Positions 24,649 through 33,553 are shown, counted from the stretch's first letter. The stretch is 64,000 nt of DNA from Nitrososphaerota archaeon (GCA_027886905.1 JAPCJO010000003.1:20801-84800); one strand, 5' to 3'. The notes: generated from the letters alone by a model not told the origin. A program made the numbers and translations.

Positions 24649-24731
24649 TGGGCCGAAGAGGCCCTAAAGCGTATTATAATTTGCCCCAAATCGTTCCCAC
24701 ATGGGCGGCTGGCACCCGGTCGTTGCCGCGC

Positions 24732-25040
24732 CTACTTCCACGTGGTCACCGTCAGGCTCCCCAGGCCGATGGTCTCTGTGGCGTTGACCAGTGTCAGGTA
24801 GGGGGCCGCGGCCTCCACCAGCGGCTGGGCGGAAGAGACGAGCGTGTAGAGGTAGTACCAGAAGACGACGATGACCACATTCTGGAGGAGAAAGAAGACC
24901 GCGAAGACCACCAGGCTGGTCGTGAAGCTCGAGCGGAACCTCCTCCAGCTCTGGACGTAGGCGTAGATGAGAACCGCCACGAACGCCACGTTCGCGAGGG
25001 CGAAGACCGCCGCTACGTTCATCCAGAAAACGTCAAACAT
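24732..25040 (-). CDS. Three-TM membrane protein beside an ArsR regulator
   Basis: A 102-aa protein with three hydrophobic helices ('AAVFALANVAFVAVLIYAYV', 'SFTTSLVVFAVFFLLQNVVIVV', and a final segment at 80-98). Small triple-TM proteins of this look recur next to ArsR-type winged-helix genes in archaea. The ArsR gene lies 31 nt upstream on the same strand, so the two probably form an operon. No catalytic motif; possibly a sensor or anti-regulator. Confidence 0.55.
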   Translation of the reverse strand: MFDVFWMNVAAVFALANVAFVAVLIYAYVQSWRRFRSSFTTSLVVFAVFFLLQNVVIVVFWYYLYTLVSSAQPLVEAAAPYLTLVNATETIGLGSLTVTTWK

Positions 25041-25071
25041 CTTTGGTCAAAAACCCCCTTTCAAGTTATAT

Positions 25072-25512
25072 CTACCTTTTCCCGAATCTAGCCCATATTT
25101 CGTCCACGAGGCTGATGTTCTTCTCCACGAAGGGGGCGAGGAAGTACATCGCGCCGTAAGTCCCCGAGGGCGAGCTCGTGACGACGATGCTGTTTTCGCG
25201 GAGGATCTTGAGGTGGTGCTGGACGGTCTTGTAGTCGAGGTTGAGCTTCTCCCCTATCTTGTTTGGGTTGAGCGGCTCGTCCTGGATTAGCTTCATGATC
25301 TGCAGCCTATTGAACCCGCCCTTGGTGCCGACGAGGAGGTACATCAGGAGCCGCTTGAACGCCGGGTCGACCGGCGGGGAGTCGGAGCCGACCCTGCCTG
25401 TCGAGGCCCCCCTCATGGAGACGCGCGGCGGTCGAGGGGACCATCTCTTGAGAAATGCGAGGGGGCTCTGCACTACGCCCGCGAAGCTAGGCTGCAAACT
25501 GAGTTGCTCCAC
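25072..25512 (-). CDS. ArsR-type winged-helix regulator
   Basis: Winged HTH in the C-terminal half: 'GGFNRLQIMKLIQDEPLNPNKIGEKLNLDYKTVQHHL' is the helix-turn-helix and 'ENSIVVTSS' the wing. The track start at 25557 overlaps a TATA-like TTTATTAAC near 25530-25538, so GTG 25512 or a later codon is more credible. The first 50 residues are proline/arginine-rich and not conserved-looking. No metal-binding cysteines are seen. It probably represses its own operon with the three-TM protein. Confidence 0.75.
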   Translation of the reverse strand: MEQLSLQPSFAGVVQSPLAFLKRWSPRPPRVSMRGASTGRVGSDSPPVDPAFKRLLMYLLVGTKGGFNRLQIMKLIQDEPLNPNKIGEKLNLDYKTVQHHLKILRENSIVVTSSPSGTYGAMYFLAPFVEKNISLVDEIWARFGKR

Positions 25513-25601
25513 ATCAAGGGTTGCTGCGTTAATAAACACGCATCGCTCCATGCGCATCTTGCCGTGACCAGGTTCTTTCAGACGCCGTATGCCCTGGGGC
25601 T

Positions 25602-26072
25602 CTACCCTCCACCCGCCTCGCCGCCGAGCTCGTGCGGCCAGATCTCCTCCATCTGCTTCTGGTTGTAGTACTTGTGCCCGCTGTGGGCATCCATCTCGTT
25701 CTCGAAGAAGTTGACCCTGCAGGTCATGCAGTAGTAGTCCGTGGGCGGCGCCTCGAGCCGCTCCTCCAGGTTGTGGACTCTCTCGGAGAACGAAGAGACG
25801 GGGAATATCTCCACGCTCCCGATCAGGTAGAGGGGCTCGAGGTAGTCGCGGAGGGCCTCGAAGCTGTCAGTCTGGAGGACGATGAATCGTGCGTGCTCGA
25901 TTGGGGCCGTGTACAAGGCCACCAGCTTGATCCCGAGCCGCCTCGCGACGTCGACCTGCAGGCTTCGATAGTGCTTGTCCGCCGCCTCCTTCCCCTCGTT
26001 CCCAGGGCACTTCTCCACGGTGTGCCTGTGGGATATCAGGAAGAGCAACGTGGACCGATTCTCGGGCTGCAA
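25602..26072 (-). CDS. Small alpha/beta protein with C-terminal zinc finger
   Basis: A 156-aa protein. Residues 8-95 form an alpha/beta ferredoxin-like module ('RSTLLFLISHRHTVEKCP', 'KLVALYTAPIEHARFIVLQTDSFEALRDYL') reminiscent of DUF3303/GYD-like domains. Residues 113-135 ('YYCMTCRVNFFENEMDAHSGHKY') have CxxC plus HxxxH spacing of a C2H2-type zinc finger. Function unknown; a nucleic-acid or protein-binding role is plausible. Confidence 0.6.
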   Translation of the reverse strand: MQPENRSTLLFLISHRHTVEKCPGNEGKEAADKHYRSLQVDVARRLGIKLVALYTAPIEHARFIVLQTDSFEALRDYLEPLYLIGSVEIFPVSSFSERVHNLEERLEAPPTDYYCMTCRVNFFENEMDAHSGHKYYNQKQMEEIWPHELGGEAGGG

Positions 26073-26173
26073 TTAATGCGTTTCTAGGTGCTCGTCTCGA
26101 GCCTTGAAACCCGGGCGGCGAGGGACAAGGGCTTAATTGGGCTGGCGCCGGACTTACCGTCGGCGATGGTCAA

Positions 26174-26329
26174 ATGGCCGGGATAATGTCCGAGGAGCAG
26201 CTCCTGCGCGAGCTGCGCATACTCTACGCGAACAGGCCGATGCAGTTCACGAAGCTGATAACGAAGTACTACAAGGGAGAGAGAGCCAGGCAGATCCTGG
26301 AGACGCTGAAGACCTGGCCCTCGAGCTAG
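26174..26329 (+). CDS. 51-aa helical protein
   Basis: Too short for the ORF track. ATG 26174 ('MAGIMSEEQLLRELRILY', with a second ATG five codons in) to TAG 26329. Strongly basic, alpha-helical, with 'MQFTKLITKYYKGERARQILETL' near the C-terminus and good codon-position structure. Resembles a small nucleic-acid-binding or adaptor protein; no family recognised. TnpB inserted just downstream. Confidence 0.5.
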   Translation: MAGIMSEEQLLRELRILYANRPMQFTKLITKYYKGERARQILETLKTWPSS

Positions 26330-26396
26330 CGGCCGTCCGTATTGTGACCATGTTCGGAATGGGCAGCTAAATAGCGAAACGAAATTTATCGACGAG

Positions 26397-27494
26397 TTGC
26401 AAGCGGTGAAAGCGGTTAGCTTTCAATACAGCGCCTCCCATGACCTGTCATCACTCTTCGAGGATTTCCGCCTCATGTGCAACGACGCAATCAGAATTGC
26501 ATTTCAATTTGAGAAGGAAAATAACGGCAAGAAGCTGAGGAATAGATTCAGCTTAATCGAGCTAGCCTATCCGCGCCTCAAGGAGTATGGTCTTCACAGC
26601 CACTATATCTTGTCAGCCTGCGAAGTCGCTTTTTCGGTCTATCGAAACGACAAGAGAAAGTCAATCCCCTACATCAACCGCGCATTCTTGCGGCTAGACA
26701 ACCAAAGCTACCGCTTGAATCATCTTATTCTCAGAATTCCTGTGCGGCCGCGGCATTTCATCTATCTGACGCTCCATGCATCAGACTATCAACTAGCATT
26801 CGTTGATGATCCTGCTCTCAAGAGAGGCTCAATCACGCTCACCAGTCACACTGTGAGCATCGCTTTCACGAAACAGACCTCACAAATGGATCTTCGCGGG
26901 CAAATCGGAATCGACGTCAACGAGAGGAATGTAACATGGTCTGATTCAGCGGGACGGATTGAAAGGGATGATACATCCGAGGTTGCCGAGCTTAAGGAAT
27001 GCTATCGAGGAATCAGGGCAAAGATAGCCGAGAGGACGCAGAAGGACAGGCGAGTCCAACGGGATCTGCTCTCAAAGTATGGTAAGCGAGAGAAAGTTAG
27101 GACACTCCAGCAACTCCATCGGGTCACAAAGGGAATCGTCAAGCACGCCCAAGTCAACCGATTTGGCATCGGGATGGAGAAGCTGAAAGGTATTAGGAAG
27201 CTATATCGTAAGGGGAATGGTCAACGAGCATCTTACAGAGGCAGGATGAACTCGTGGACATTCCGTGAGTTCCAAAGGCAAATAGAATACAAGGCGTTAT
27301 GGGCCGGAATACCTGTAACTTACGTGAACGCAAGAGGTACGTCCCGAAAATGCCCGAACTGTGGCTCCTCTCTGACAAGACTCGAAGGGCGCAAGCTGAC
27401 TTGCCCTTCATGTAGAAGGACCGAGGATAGGGATGTGATAGCCTCCAAGAACATAATGGCCTGCGCGGTTCTGCAGGCTCGGCCTAGCACGTGA
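26397..27494 (+). CDS. tnpB: Solo TnpB-type RuvC endonuclease
   Basis: A 365-aa TnpB/OrfB of the IS200/IS605-IS607 superfamily, an RNA-guided nuclease thought to maintain the element. RuvC catalytic residues: D in 'GIDVNERNVTWSD', E in 'GIGMEKLKG', D in 'TEDRDVIASKNI'. The zinc ribbon is 'CPNCGSSLTRLEGRKLTCPSC'. It appears intact, though slightly short for the family. No TnpA lies next to it, so it is a solo element. Base composition is clearly lower in GC than the surroundings, a sign of transfer. TTG start; GTG 26406 is an alternative. Confidence 0.9.
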   Translation: MQAVKAVSFQYSASHDLSSLFEDFRLMCNDAIRIAFQFEKENNGKKLRNRFSLIELAYPRLKEYGLHSHYILSACEVAFSVYRNDKRKSIPYINRAFLRLDNQSYRLNHLILRIPVRPRHFIYLTLHASDYQLAFVDDPALKRGSITLTSHTVSIAFTKQTSQMDLRGQIGIDVNERNVTWSDSAGRIERDDTSEVAELKECYRGIRAKIAERTQKDRRVQRDLLSKYGKREKVRTLQQLHRVTKGIVKHAQVNRFGIGMEKLKGIRKLYRKGNGQRASYRGRMNSWTFREFQRQIEYKALWAGIPVTYVNARGTSRKCPNCGSSLTRLEGRKLTCPSCRRTEDRDVIASKNIMACAVLQARPST

Positions 27495-27540
27495 AGCTGT
27501 GATGGGGAACGAGACGACGACTCTAATCCTCGAAGCAGAT
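27420..27540 (+). ncRNA. Candidate omega-RNA/right end of TnpB element
   Basis: TnpB guide RNAs are usually made from the 3' end of tnpB and the sequence just after it. Here the region contains a hairpin GCCTGC...GCAGGC overlapping the last codons and then a G-rich stretch (GTGATGGGGAACGAG). The exact end, and so the guide, cannot be set from sequence alone. Confidence 0.3.
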
Positions 27541-27681
27541 GCTAGGAAAATCGTCTCCAGGAGACGCACCAGAACCTGTGACCCTATAGCTTCTATTGTG
27601 TCCAATAGATTATTTCGGAAAGCGCTATACTCCCGACATCGCCAAAGAACGCTGGCCTTGAAGACAAGGGTGGGCTGAAAG

Positions 27682-27867
27682 ATGAGCGAGACGACACACG
27701 CCCAATCGAAGCGCGAGACCTTCTGCCAATACTGCGGAGGGAAGCTCCACCTGGGGTACAACTTCACGTGCCACGTCTGCGGCGATGCCTATTGCTACAT
27801 TCACATGGCGAAACACGCTAGGGCGCACGCGCCACAGCGCGTGTCCGAGAGGGTCTACGCCAGGTAG
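27682..27867 (+). CDS. Small double zinc-finger protein
   Basis: A 61-aa protein with 'CQYCGGKLHLGYNFTCHVCG' followed by 'AYCYIHMAKHARAH', i.e. eight Cys/His ligands spaced as in AN1-like or treble-clef fingers. The archaeal literature has many such short fingers in DNA/RNA or ubiquitin-like pathways; the target is unknown. Lies after the TnpB right end, with no operon partner. Confidence 0.65.
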   Translation: MSETTHAQSKRETFCQYCGGKLHLGYNFTCHVCGDAYCYIHMAKHARAHAPQRVSERVYAR

Positions 27868-28024
27868 AAAGAGCAGGGCTAGCCGCATCGAGCCGGGATC
27901 GCGAAAACGCCCGGTTTCCCGCCCGCGGTCAAGCAGTCATTGTAAGCGAAGCGTAAGCCCCGAGTTACTACCATAAGCGCAATTAATATAAGTGGACTTA
28001 TCATTAGTGACGGCGCGAGCAAAG

Positions 28025-28456
28025 ATGTGGGAATTCGAGCACAGCGAAGAAGGCAAGTCGAGCAAGAGAGCCCTCTGGGCACTCTACAGCGACGTGAAGA
28101 CCTGGCCGGAATGGGACGAGGGGATAGAATGGGTGAGGCTTGATGGCGAGTTCAGGGAGGGCACCTCCGGGACGATCAAGCCCGCCGGGCAAGACCAGCT
28201 GCCCTTCCGCCTGACGAGTGTCACGGTCGACGGGGGCTTCTCGGACGAGACCGAGATTCCGGGAGCTGGCGTGACGATAGGGTTCAAGCACACCATCGAA
28301 TCGGCGGGCGAAGGGCAGTGCAGGATCACGCACCACGTCTCCATATTCGGGCCCGGAGCGGAGTCCCTTGCGCCGGAGATCGGCCCGGGAATGGCCGAGG
28401 GCATCCCCGAGACAATGCGGTCGCTGTTGAAGATGGCGCAAGCGAGACGTGGGTAG
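28025..28456 (+). CDS. SRPBCC (START-like) ligand-binding protein
   Basis: The track starts at 27992, but a TATA box (TTAATATAA, about 27981-27990) makes ATG 28025 the likely start. 143 aa with the SRPBCC pattern: helix 'SSKRALWALYSDVKTWPEWDEGIEWVRLDGEF' (PolyCyc-like 'W-x-x-W-D'), then 'GTSGTIKPAG', beta strands, and C-terminal helix 'IPETMRSLLKMAQAR'. Binds a hydrophobic ligand or acts as a cyclase. A MarR regulator follows 36 nt downstream and may sense the same ligand. Confidence 0.75.
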   Translation: MWEFEHSEEGKSSKRALWALYSDVKTWPEWDEGIEWVRLDGEFREGTSGTIKPAGQDQLPFRLTSVTVDGGFSDETEIPGAGVTIGFKHTIESAGEGQCRITHHVSIFGPGAESLAPEIGPGMAEGIPETMRSLLKMAQARRG

Positions 28457-28492
28457 TCAGGTCGCGCGAGCGAGCTTTTCGCGGGGATCTGG

Positions 28493-28993
28493 ATGACCGG
28501 CTCGGACGGCTTTCCGTCAAGGTTCGAGAGACCCGAGGACAGCCCGGGGTTTCTTCTCTGGCAGGTCACGAATAGCTGGCAGCGAGAGATCCGCAAGGCG
28601 CTGAAAGGGATAGGGTTGACCCACGTCCAGTTCGTGCTGCTGACCGCGACCGACTGGCTCAGCGAGGCGAAGTTCCCCACGACCCAGACCAACGTGGCCA
28701 AGTTCGCCCACACCGACGTGATGATGACGTCGGAGGTCGTCAGGACGCTCAAGCGCAAGGGGCTGGTGGTCGTGGAGGCGAGCCCCTCGGACACGAGGGC
28801 GCACACGCTCAGGGTGACCCCGAAGGGGAAGCAGCTCGTGACGAGGGCGCTGGAGCTGGTGGAGGACGCCGACGGGGCTTTCTTCGGCCCGCTCGCTGGG
28901 GACTCGACCCGCTTCGTGGACATGCTCAACCTGCTGAGCAAGTCGGACGCGCAGCGCCGAGAGCAGGGCTCCCGACCGGAGCGAGGCGGATGA
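28493..28993 (+). CDS. MarR-family regulator
   Basis: A 166-aa winged-helix protein: helices 'PGFLLWQVTNSWQREIRKAL', recognition region 'TNVAKFAHTDVMMTSEVVRTLKRKGLVVVEASPSDTRAHTLRVTPKG' (the D-x-R wing signature of MarR). Dimerising repressor, probably of the preceding SRPBCC gene, which is in the same direction. The N-terminal 15 residues are disordered-looking. Confidence 0.85.
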   Translation: MTGSDGFPSRFERPEDSPGFLLWQVTNSWQREIRKALKGIGLTHVQFVLLTATDWLSEAKFPTTQTNVAKFAHTDVMMTSEVVRTLKRKGLVVVEASPSDTRAHTLRVTPKGKQLVTRALELVEDADGAFFGPLAGDSTRFVDMLNLLSKSDAQRREQGSRPERGG

Positions 28994-29016
28994 CCGATGG
29001 CGCGTCTTTCGCCGGT

Positions 29017-30270
29017 CTAGGGCGACGAGTCCAAGACGAGCGGCGCCTGGAGGCTCACGAGGGAGTCTATGGGCGGGAAACTGCCCCCGGCCCACCCGTG
29101 CAGGAACGAGCCGCCGCTGATGCATATCCTACCGCCGGAGTCCTCGATGTGGCCTAGCAGCCCCGCTGCGTTGAGCTCCTGGGAGGTGTCTCCGCCCAGG
29201 AATATCAGGCCGTCTCCGCTGATGCGCTTGGTGAGTTCTAGCCCGTTCTGGAAGCCCTTCTCGTAGACCCCCAGCGGCCCTGCCCTTATCCTGAGAGGCT
29301 TCTCCTGCAGCGCCGCGGCGTAGGTCTCGAGCGTCTCGGGACCGATGTCCCTGATCTCGCCCTTGGACTTGGGAAGGTCCTCGAGCCTGACGCTCTTCCT
29401 GACCCCGCCGTCGTCGACGATGAAGTCTATCGGGTGCCGCAACCCGTGGCCGCCGTGCTCCTCGAGGAGCGAGTCGAGCTTCTTCGCCTCGCCAAAGTCC
29501 TCGGCGCTGAACTTCTTCGCGAGGAACTTGTTGTTGGCCTCGCCGAGGTCGTAGCCCCTCGACTTGGCGATCACCTGCCCGGGGAGCCCGCCCGTGAAGA
29601 TGTCCACGCCCGTCTTCGCTATCTTGATGAGGTCTGCGACCTTCTGGATCTTGGCCCCTCCCATTATGAGGGCCTTCGGTTCCTTGCTGTTGATGACCTC
29701 TTGGAGGATCCTGAGCTCGTAGGACGAGCGCAGCCCGATCCATGTAGGCGCGATGTAGGGGAGGCACATCAGGGACGAGTCCTCCCTGTGCCAGGTGGGG
29801 ATGGAGTCGTTCACGCAGCTCTGTATGACCCCCTTGAAGAACGGGACGTAGGTGTTGTTCTCCGCGTTCCACTTCTTCTCCTCCTCAAAGTACCTCATGT
29901 TGTCGAGGAGGAGTATCTGCCTGCGCTTGAGGCCCTTGATCTTCTTCTTGGTCCCTTCGGTGAAGATCTTCTCGTAGGGGACGAACTCGACCATCATGTC
30001 GTCGGGGAGGAGCTTCCTCAGCGTCTCGCAGTGGGGTGCGAACGAGGTGAAGTCGTCGCCGCCCTTCCTTCCCTGGTGGCTCATGACGACGAGGCCCGCG
30101 TAATCGGAATACATCTCCAGGACGTGGCCGTAGACGCGCATCCTCAGCGCGTCCTCCTCGATTTCGCCGTGCGATGCGGGGAGGTTGATGTCCACGCGGA
30201 CGAGCACCGGAGTCTTCAGCTGCCGCCCTAGGTTTACCAGCTTGTAGGGTTGAAGCTTGCTCAAGTTCAC
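29017..30270 (-). CDS. pgk: Phosphoglycerate kinase
   Basis: A 417-aa archaeal-type PGK (1,3-bisphosphoglycerate plus ADP to 3-phosphoglycerate plus ATP). 'VLVRVDINLPASHGEI' is the substrate-binding N-terminal signature, 'HQGRKG' the basic patch and 'PKALIMGGAKIQKV' the hinge. The ATP-side 'IFLGGDTSQELNAAG' and the terminal 'SGGSFLHGWAGG' match the family. Monocistronic, downstream of amt. Full length. Confidence 0.93.
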   Translation of the reverse strand: MNLSKLQPYKLVNLGRQLKTPVLVRVDINLPASHGEIEEDALRMRVYGHVLEMYSDYAGLVVMSHQGRKGGDDFTSFAPHCETLRKLLPDDMMVEFVPYEKIFTEGTKKKIKGLKRRQILLLDNMRYFEEEKKWNAENNTYVPFFKGVIQSCVNDSIPTWHREDSSLMCLPYIAPTWIGLRSSYELRILQEVINSKEPKALIMGGAKIQKVADLIKIAKTGVDIFTGGLPGQVIAKSRGYDLGEANNKFLAKKFSAEDFGEAKKLDSLLEEHGGHGLRHPIDFIVDDGGVRKSVRLEDLPKSKGEIRDIGPETLETYAAALQEKPLRIRAGPLGVYEKGFQNGLELTKRISGDGLIFLGGDTSQELNAAGLLGHIEDSGGRICISGGSFLHGWAGGSFPPIDSLVSLQAPLVLDSSP

Positions 30271-30365
30271 AAGCCAAGTTTCCTTTGAATGATATTTATG
30301 AATTCCGGAACCGGGGTTCGTGCCGCCCCCTCGGGCTAGCGAGAGGGACGGCCTCCTTCGTTGAA

Positions 30366-30395
30366 ATTGGCCGGGCTCGGAGGCCCGGCGCTAAG
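30366..30395 (-). terminator. Hairpin after amt
   Basis: A seven-bp GC stem (GCCGGGC/GCCCGGC, 30370-30389) lies between the amt stop and the pgk start on the minus strand. The downstream run is only weakly T-rich (CAATTTC), so termination rather than some other role is uncertain. Confidence 0.35.
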
Positions 30396-30409
30396 GAAGG
30401 TCGCCGGCC

Positions 30410-31927
30410 TTACGTCTTTGCGGCCGGCTTCATCTCAGCCATAGGCTCCTCGTCCTGGGGCTCTATCTCCTCGCCGTGGATGGCGATGTCGCCTTCCAGG
30501 AGCTCCTTGTCGCTCATCTTCAGGGGCATGAAGATCCCTATGAGCTTCCATATTCCGAAGGTCACGACGAAGCTGTAGACTATGACGACCAGCGCCGCCA
30601 CAATCTGAATCCCGAGCAGGCTCCACCCTCCGAACGCAGCCCCGGTGAGCCCGGGGTAGACGTACTGGGTCACCGCGGGGTCCGCGAGTATCCCGGTCAG
30701 TATGCCGCCCGTCAGCCCGGCGACTCCGTGCGCAGGGAAGACTCCCAGCGCGTCGTCTATCTTCATTCTCGGGAGGAGCTTGTATGTGGCCAGCCATGGG
30801 ACCGTGCCGCCCGCGATGCCGAGGACTATGGCTCCCCAACCGCTGACGTAGCCGGCCGCCGGGGTGATGGCCACAAGCCCGGTGATTGCGCCGCTCATGG
30901 CGCCGACCAGAGTGGGCTTCTTGAGGAACTGCATGTCCATGAGCATCCACACGATGCAGCTCACCGCCGTCGCCAGGTCGGTGTTGATGACAGCTATTGA
31001 GGCGTCTATGCTAGAGCCGTACGGGTCGCCTCCGTTGAACCCGTTCCAGCCGAGCCACACAAGGCCGCAGCCCACAAAGACCCAGTAGAGGTTGTTGGGC
31101 TTTATTCCTCTGGCCTTGAGCGCCCTAGGACCTATCGCTATGGCCGAGGCGAGCGCCGCGATCCCCGCGTTGAGGTGGATGACGTAGCCGCCTGAGAAGT
31201 CCACAGCTCCCAACTGTGCGAGCCAGCCGCCGGCGAAGAGGGCATAGGCCATCGGGCTGTAGACGAGGAGCGACCACAGAGGGACGAAGATTAGCCACGC
31301 CTTGAAGTTAGTCCTCTCGATGATTGCGCCGACGAAGAGGAGCGGCGTGATTGCGGCGAAGACGAACTGGAACCAGATGACCGTCGAAGTCGGGATGTTG
31401 AGGGCGAGCCCCGCCGGGCCGACCACCGCTTGCGAGCCCTCGGTCAGGCCGTTTGCGACAGAGCTGAGCGGCCCGACGATGCCGTACTTGCCGATGGTCA
31501 CGCTCGCGGGATACCCGAAGCCAAAGTTGTATCCGAGCAGAACCCAGATTACGAGCACCGCAGAGAATCCGTAGAGGCACATCAGCGCGGTGTTTATCGA
31601 GAACTTCTTCCGCGTCAGTCCGCCGTAATAGAGCGTCAGCCCGGGGATGCTCTGCAGCCCCACGAATGTGGCCGCTGTCATCATCCAAGCGTTGCTTCCG
31701 GTGTCCAGCCAGCTAGGAACGGCGGCGGCGGGGAAGCTGTTTAGATTGGCGGGAGGCGTGTACGTCGACTGCGCGAACGCGGGGTGCGCTCCCATCAGGT
31801 ACATCAGGATCGCCAGCGCCATCGCGGCGATGGTGTACTTGCTCGCAAGGAACTTCGTCAATCTCATTGGCGTGCTGTCGGAAAGTGAGGTGGATTCGTT
31901 CACTTCGCACAGGCTTACCTTGCACAT
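30410..31927 (-). CDS. amt: Ammonium transporter Amt
   Basis: Amt/MEP/Rh channel. A signal-like helix ('MALAILMYLMGAHPAFAQ') precedes eleven TM helices. Hallmarks: 'NTALMCLYGFSAVLVIW', 'DFSGGYVIHLNAGIAALA' (His of the pore) and 'FPAHGVAGLTGGILTGI' (second pore His). A TATA box (CTTATATAAT, about 31927-31936) abuts the track start, so the true start is probably GTG 31903 or ATG 31867. Takes up ammonium for assimilation. No glnK lies next to it, unlike most amt loci. The C-terminus is Glu/Pro-rich. Confidence 0.93.
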   Translation of the reverse strand: MCKVSLCEVNESTSLSDSTPMRLTKFLASKYTIAAMALAILMYLMGAHPAFAQSTYTPPANLNSFPAAAVPSWLDTGSNAWMMTAATFVGLQSIPGLTLYYGGLTRKKFSINTALMCLYGFSAVLVIWVLLGYNFGFGYPASVTIGKYGIVGPLSSVANGLTEGSQAVVGPAGLALNIPTSTVIWFQFVFAAITPLLFVGAIIERTNFKAWLIFVPLWSLLVYSPMAYALFAGGWLAQLGAVDFSGGYVIHLNAGIAALASAIAIGPRALKARGIKPNNLYWVFVGCGLVWLGWNGFNGGDPYGSSIDASIAVINTDLATAVSCIVWMLMDMQFLKKPTLVGAMSGAITGLVAITPAAGYVSGWGAIVLGIAGGTVPWLATYKLLPRMKIDDALGVFPAHGVAGLTGGILTGILADPAVTQYVYPGLTGAAFGGWSLLGIQIVAALVVIVYSFVVTFGIWKLIGIFMPLKMSDKELLEGDIAIHGEEIEPQDEEPMAEMKPAAKT

Positions 31928-32086
31928 TATATAAGTTTATGCGGATTTACTGCTACATATGATTACCACGTTCATTGAAAATCAGCCATATGTTTAGCAC
32001 CGAACGCGACTTTTTGCACTTCCCTGTTAAAAACGGATTCCTGACCACGGGCGCCTTGCGGAGAGACATGGCCGAACGTAAAGCGG

Positions 32087-32731
32087 ATGCCCACATTCTT
32101 GAACAACCGTTTGCTCCCTCACACCGACATAGACGCTCCGAGCCTGAAGCACGCGGGGACCATCCTCTTCGTCGGAGTGGCCCAGTTCGCGTTCTTCCTC
32201 GTCCTGGCCGAGATACACTACCCGGGCTACGACGTCTCCGTCCAGACCATAAGCGACCTGGGCGCCACGTGCGTTAGGGGCGTCTGCAGGTTCGTCCAGC
32301 CCTCGTCCGACATATTCAACGTCTCTATAGTCATCCTCGGCATAGCGCTCCTCTTCACCGCCTATTTCCTGTGGAAGGGCTGCGGGTCTAAGGCCCTCTC
32401 GTTCTTCGGGGGGCTGGCGGGGATCGGCAGCATGGGGGTCGGGATTTTCAACGAAAGCTACGGCGGCGCGCACGTCTTCTTCTCGGCGCTCACGTTCTTC
32501 TCGATCGGCATCCAAGCCCTTCTCGAGTTCAAGGTGGTGAGGGCCCCGTTCTCCTACTTCTCGGCCGCCGCCGGCGTCATCACCCTGGTGGCCGTCGTCC
32601 TCTACGGGACCGGCACGTACCTCGGCCTCGGCCAGGGAGGGATGGAGAGGATGGTGGTCTACCCGGTGCTCATCGGCGGGCTCGCGTTCGCGGGCTATCT
32701 GATTGCCATGGGCGAAGCCCACACGCTGTAA
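32087..32731 (+). CDS. DUF998-family membrane protein
   Basis: A 214-aa protein with six hydrophobic segments. 'HYPGYDVSVQTISDLGATC' between TM1 and TM2 and 'GIGSMGVGIFNESYGGAHVFFSALTFFSIG' are the DUF998 signatures (sarcosine/steroid-like receptors in name only). Role unknown; DUF998 proteins are thought to work on lipids or envelope homeostasis. Precedes DedA in the same direction. Confidence 0.75.
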   Translation: MPTFLNNRLLPHTDIDAPSLKHAGTILFVGVAQFAFFLVLAEIHYPGYDVSVQTISDLGATCVRGVCRFVQPSSDIFNVSIVILGIALLFTAYFLWKGCGSKALSFFGGLAGIGSMGVGIFNESYGGAHVFFSALTFFSIGIQALLEFKVVRAPFSYFSAAAGVITLVAVVLYGTGTYLGLGQGGMERMVVYPVLIGGLAFAGYLIAMGEAHTL

Positions 32732-32764
32732 GCGCGTCGGAGGCTCACAAGCGCTATAAGGCCC

Positions 32765-33553
32765 GTGGAGGGGAACGGCGAAGACATGACAGAGTCCGGC
32801 CTCCCCACGCGCACCGGCTCTCTTTTTCCCCGCAACAAGTACCTCGCGTTGGTCGCGGTCGCTGCCCTCTGCCTGAGCGTGGTGGGGCTTGTTGACGTCT
32901 TGGGACTGCCTTTCGGGTCCCACGTCGGCGGTGCGGCCGCGTCAGGCTCCCTGTTTTCGATGGGCTTCCTCACCTCCTTCCTCGACATCGGGTACGCGGG
33001 CTTGTTCGTCCTTATGGCGCTGGAGAGCTCCGCGTTCCCCATCCCGAGCGAGATAGTCTTGCCGTTCGCGGGCTACCTGGCCTTCCTAGGCAAGATGAAC
33101 CTGGGGCTCGCTATCGTCGATGCCACGGCCGCAGGCCTCGCCGGGTCGCTGGTCGCTTACTTCGTGGCCCTCAAGCTCGGGCGGCCGGTGGTCTACGGGC
33201 TGCTGGGGAGAATCGGCGTCTCTTCGAGGCAGCTGGACGAAGGAGAGCGCTGGGTCGATTCCAGGGGCGCTTGGAGTGTCTTCATCGGGAGGTTCATCCC
33301 GGGCGTCAGGTCGGTGATATCGATCCCCGCGGGGGTGCTCAGGATGGACCTGAGGCCGTTCGTCGTCCTGACGACCGTGGGCTCGCTGGTCTGGTCGGCC
33401 GCCCTGATCTACGTGGGATACAGGGCCGGCCCGCTCTGGCAGAGCACCCTGGGCTCGGTCTCGGCGTTCGCGGACCAGGCAGCGCTTGTCGTGATAGCGG
33501 CGCTCTCGGTCCTGTATGTGGCATACTATCTGCGGATCATCGGTAGCAGGTGA
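32765..33553 (+). CDS. DedA-family membrane protein
   Basis: A 262-aa SNARE-associated/DedA (VTT-domain) protein. The core 'ALESSAFPIPSEIVLPFAGYLA' carries the family glutamate and re-entrant-loop prolines; 'VFIGRFIPGVRSVISIPAGVLRM' has the family arginines; 'LVWSAALIYVGYRAG' closes the domain. Relatives flip undecaprenyl- or polyprenyl-phosphate, which fits the GtrA gene overlapping its stop by 4 nt, probably an operon for lipid-linked glycan handling. Confidence 0.88.
   Translation: MEGNGEDMTESGLPTRTGSLFPRNKYLALVAVAALCLSVVGLVDVLGLPFGSHVGGAAASGSLFSMGFLTSFLDIGYAGLFVLMALESSAFPIPSEIVLPFAGYLAFLGKMNLGLAIVDATAAGLAGSLVAYFVALKLGRPVVYGLLGRIGVSSRQLDEGERWVDSRGAWSVFIGRFIPGVRSVISIPAGVLRMDLRPFVVLTTVGSLVWSAALIYVGYRAGPLWQSTLGSVSAFADQAALVVIAALSVLYVAYYLRIIGSR

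Noticed and set aside
31990-32040. TTTTTGCACTTCCCTGTTAAAAA, resembling the shared promoter motif
   Set aside because: Only the GTGCAAAAA part matches; lacks the ATACG end and correct distance to a start.
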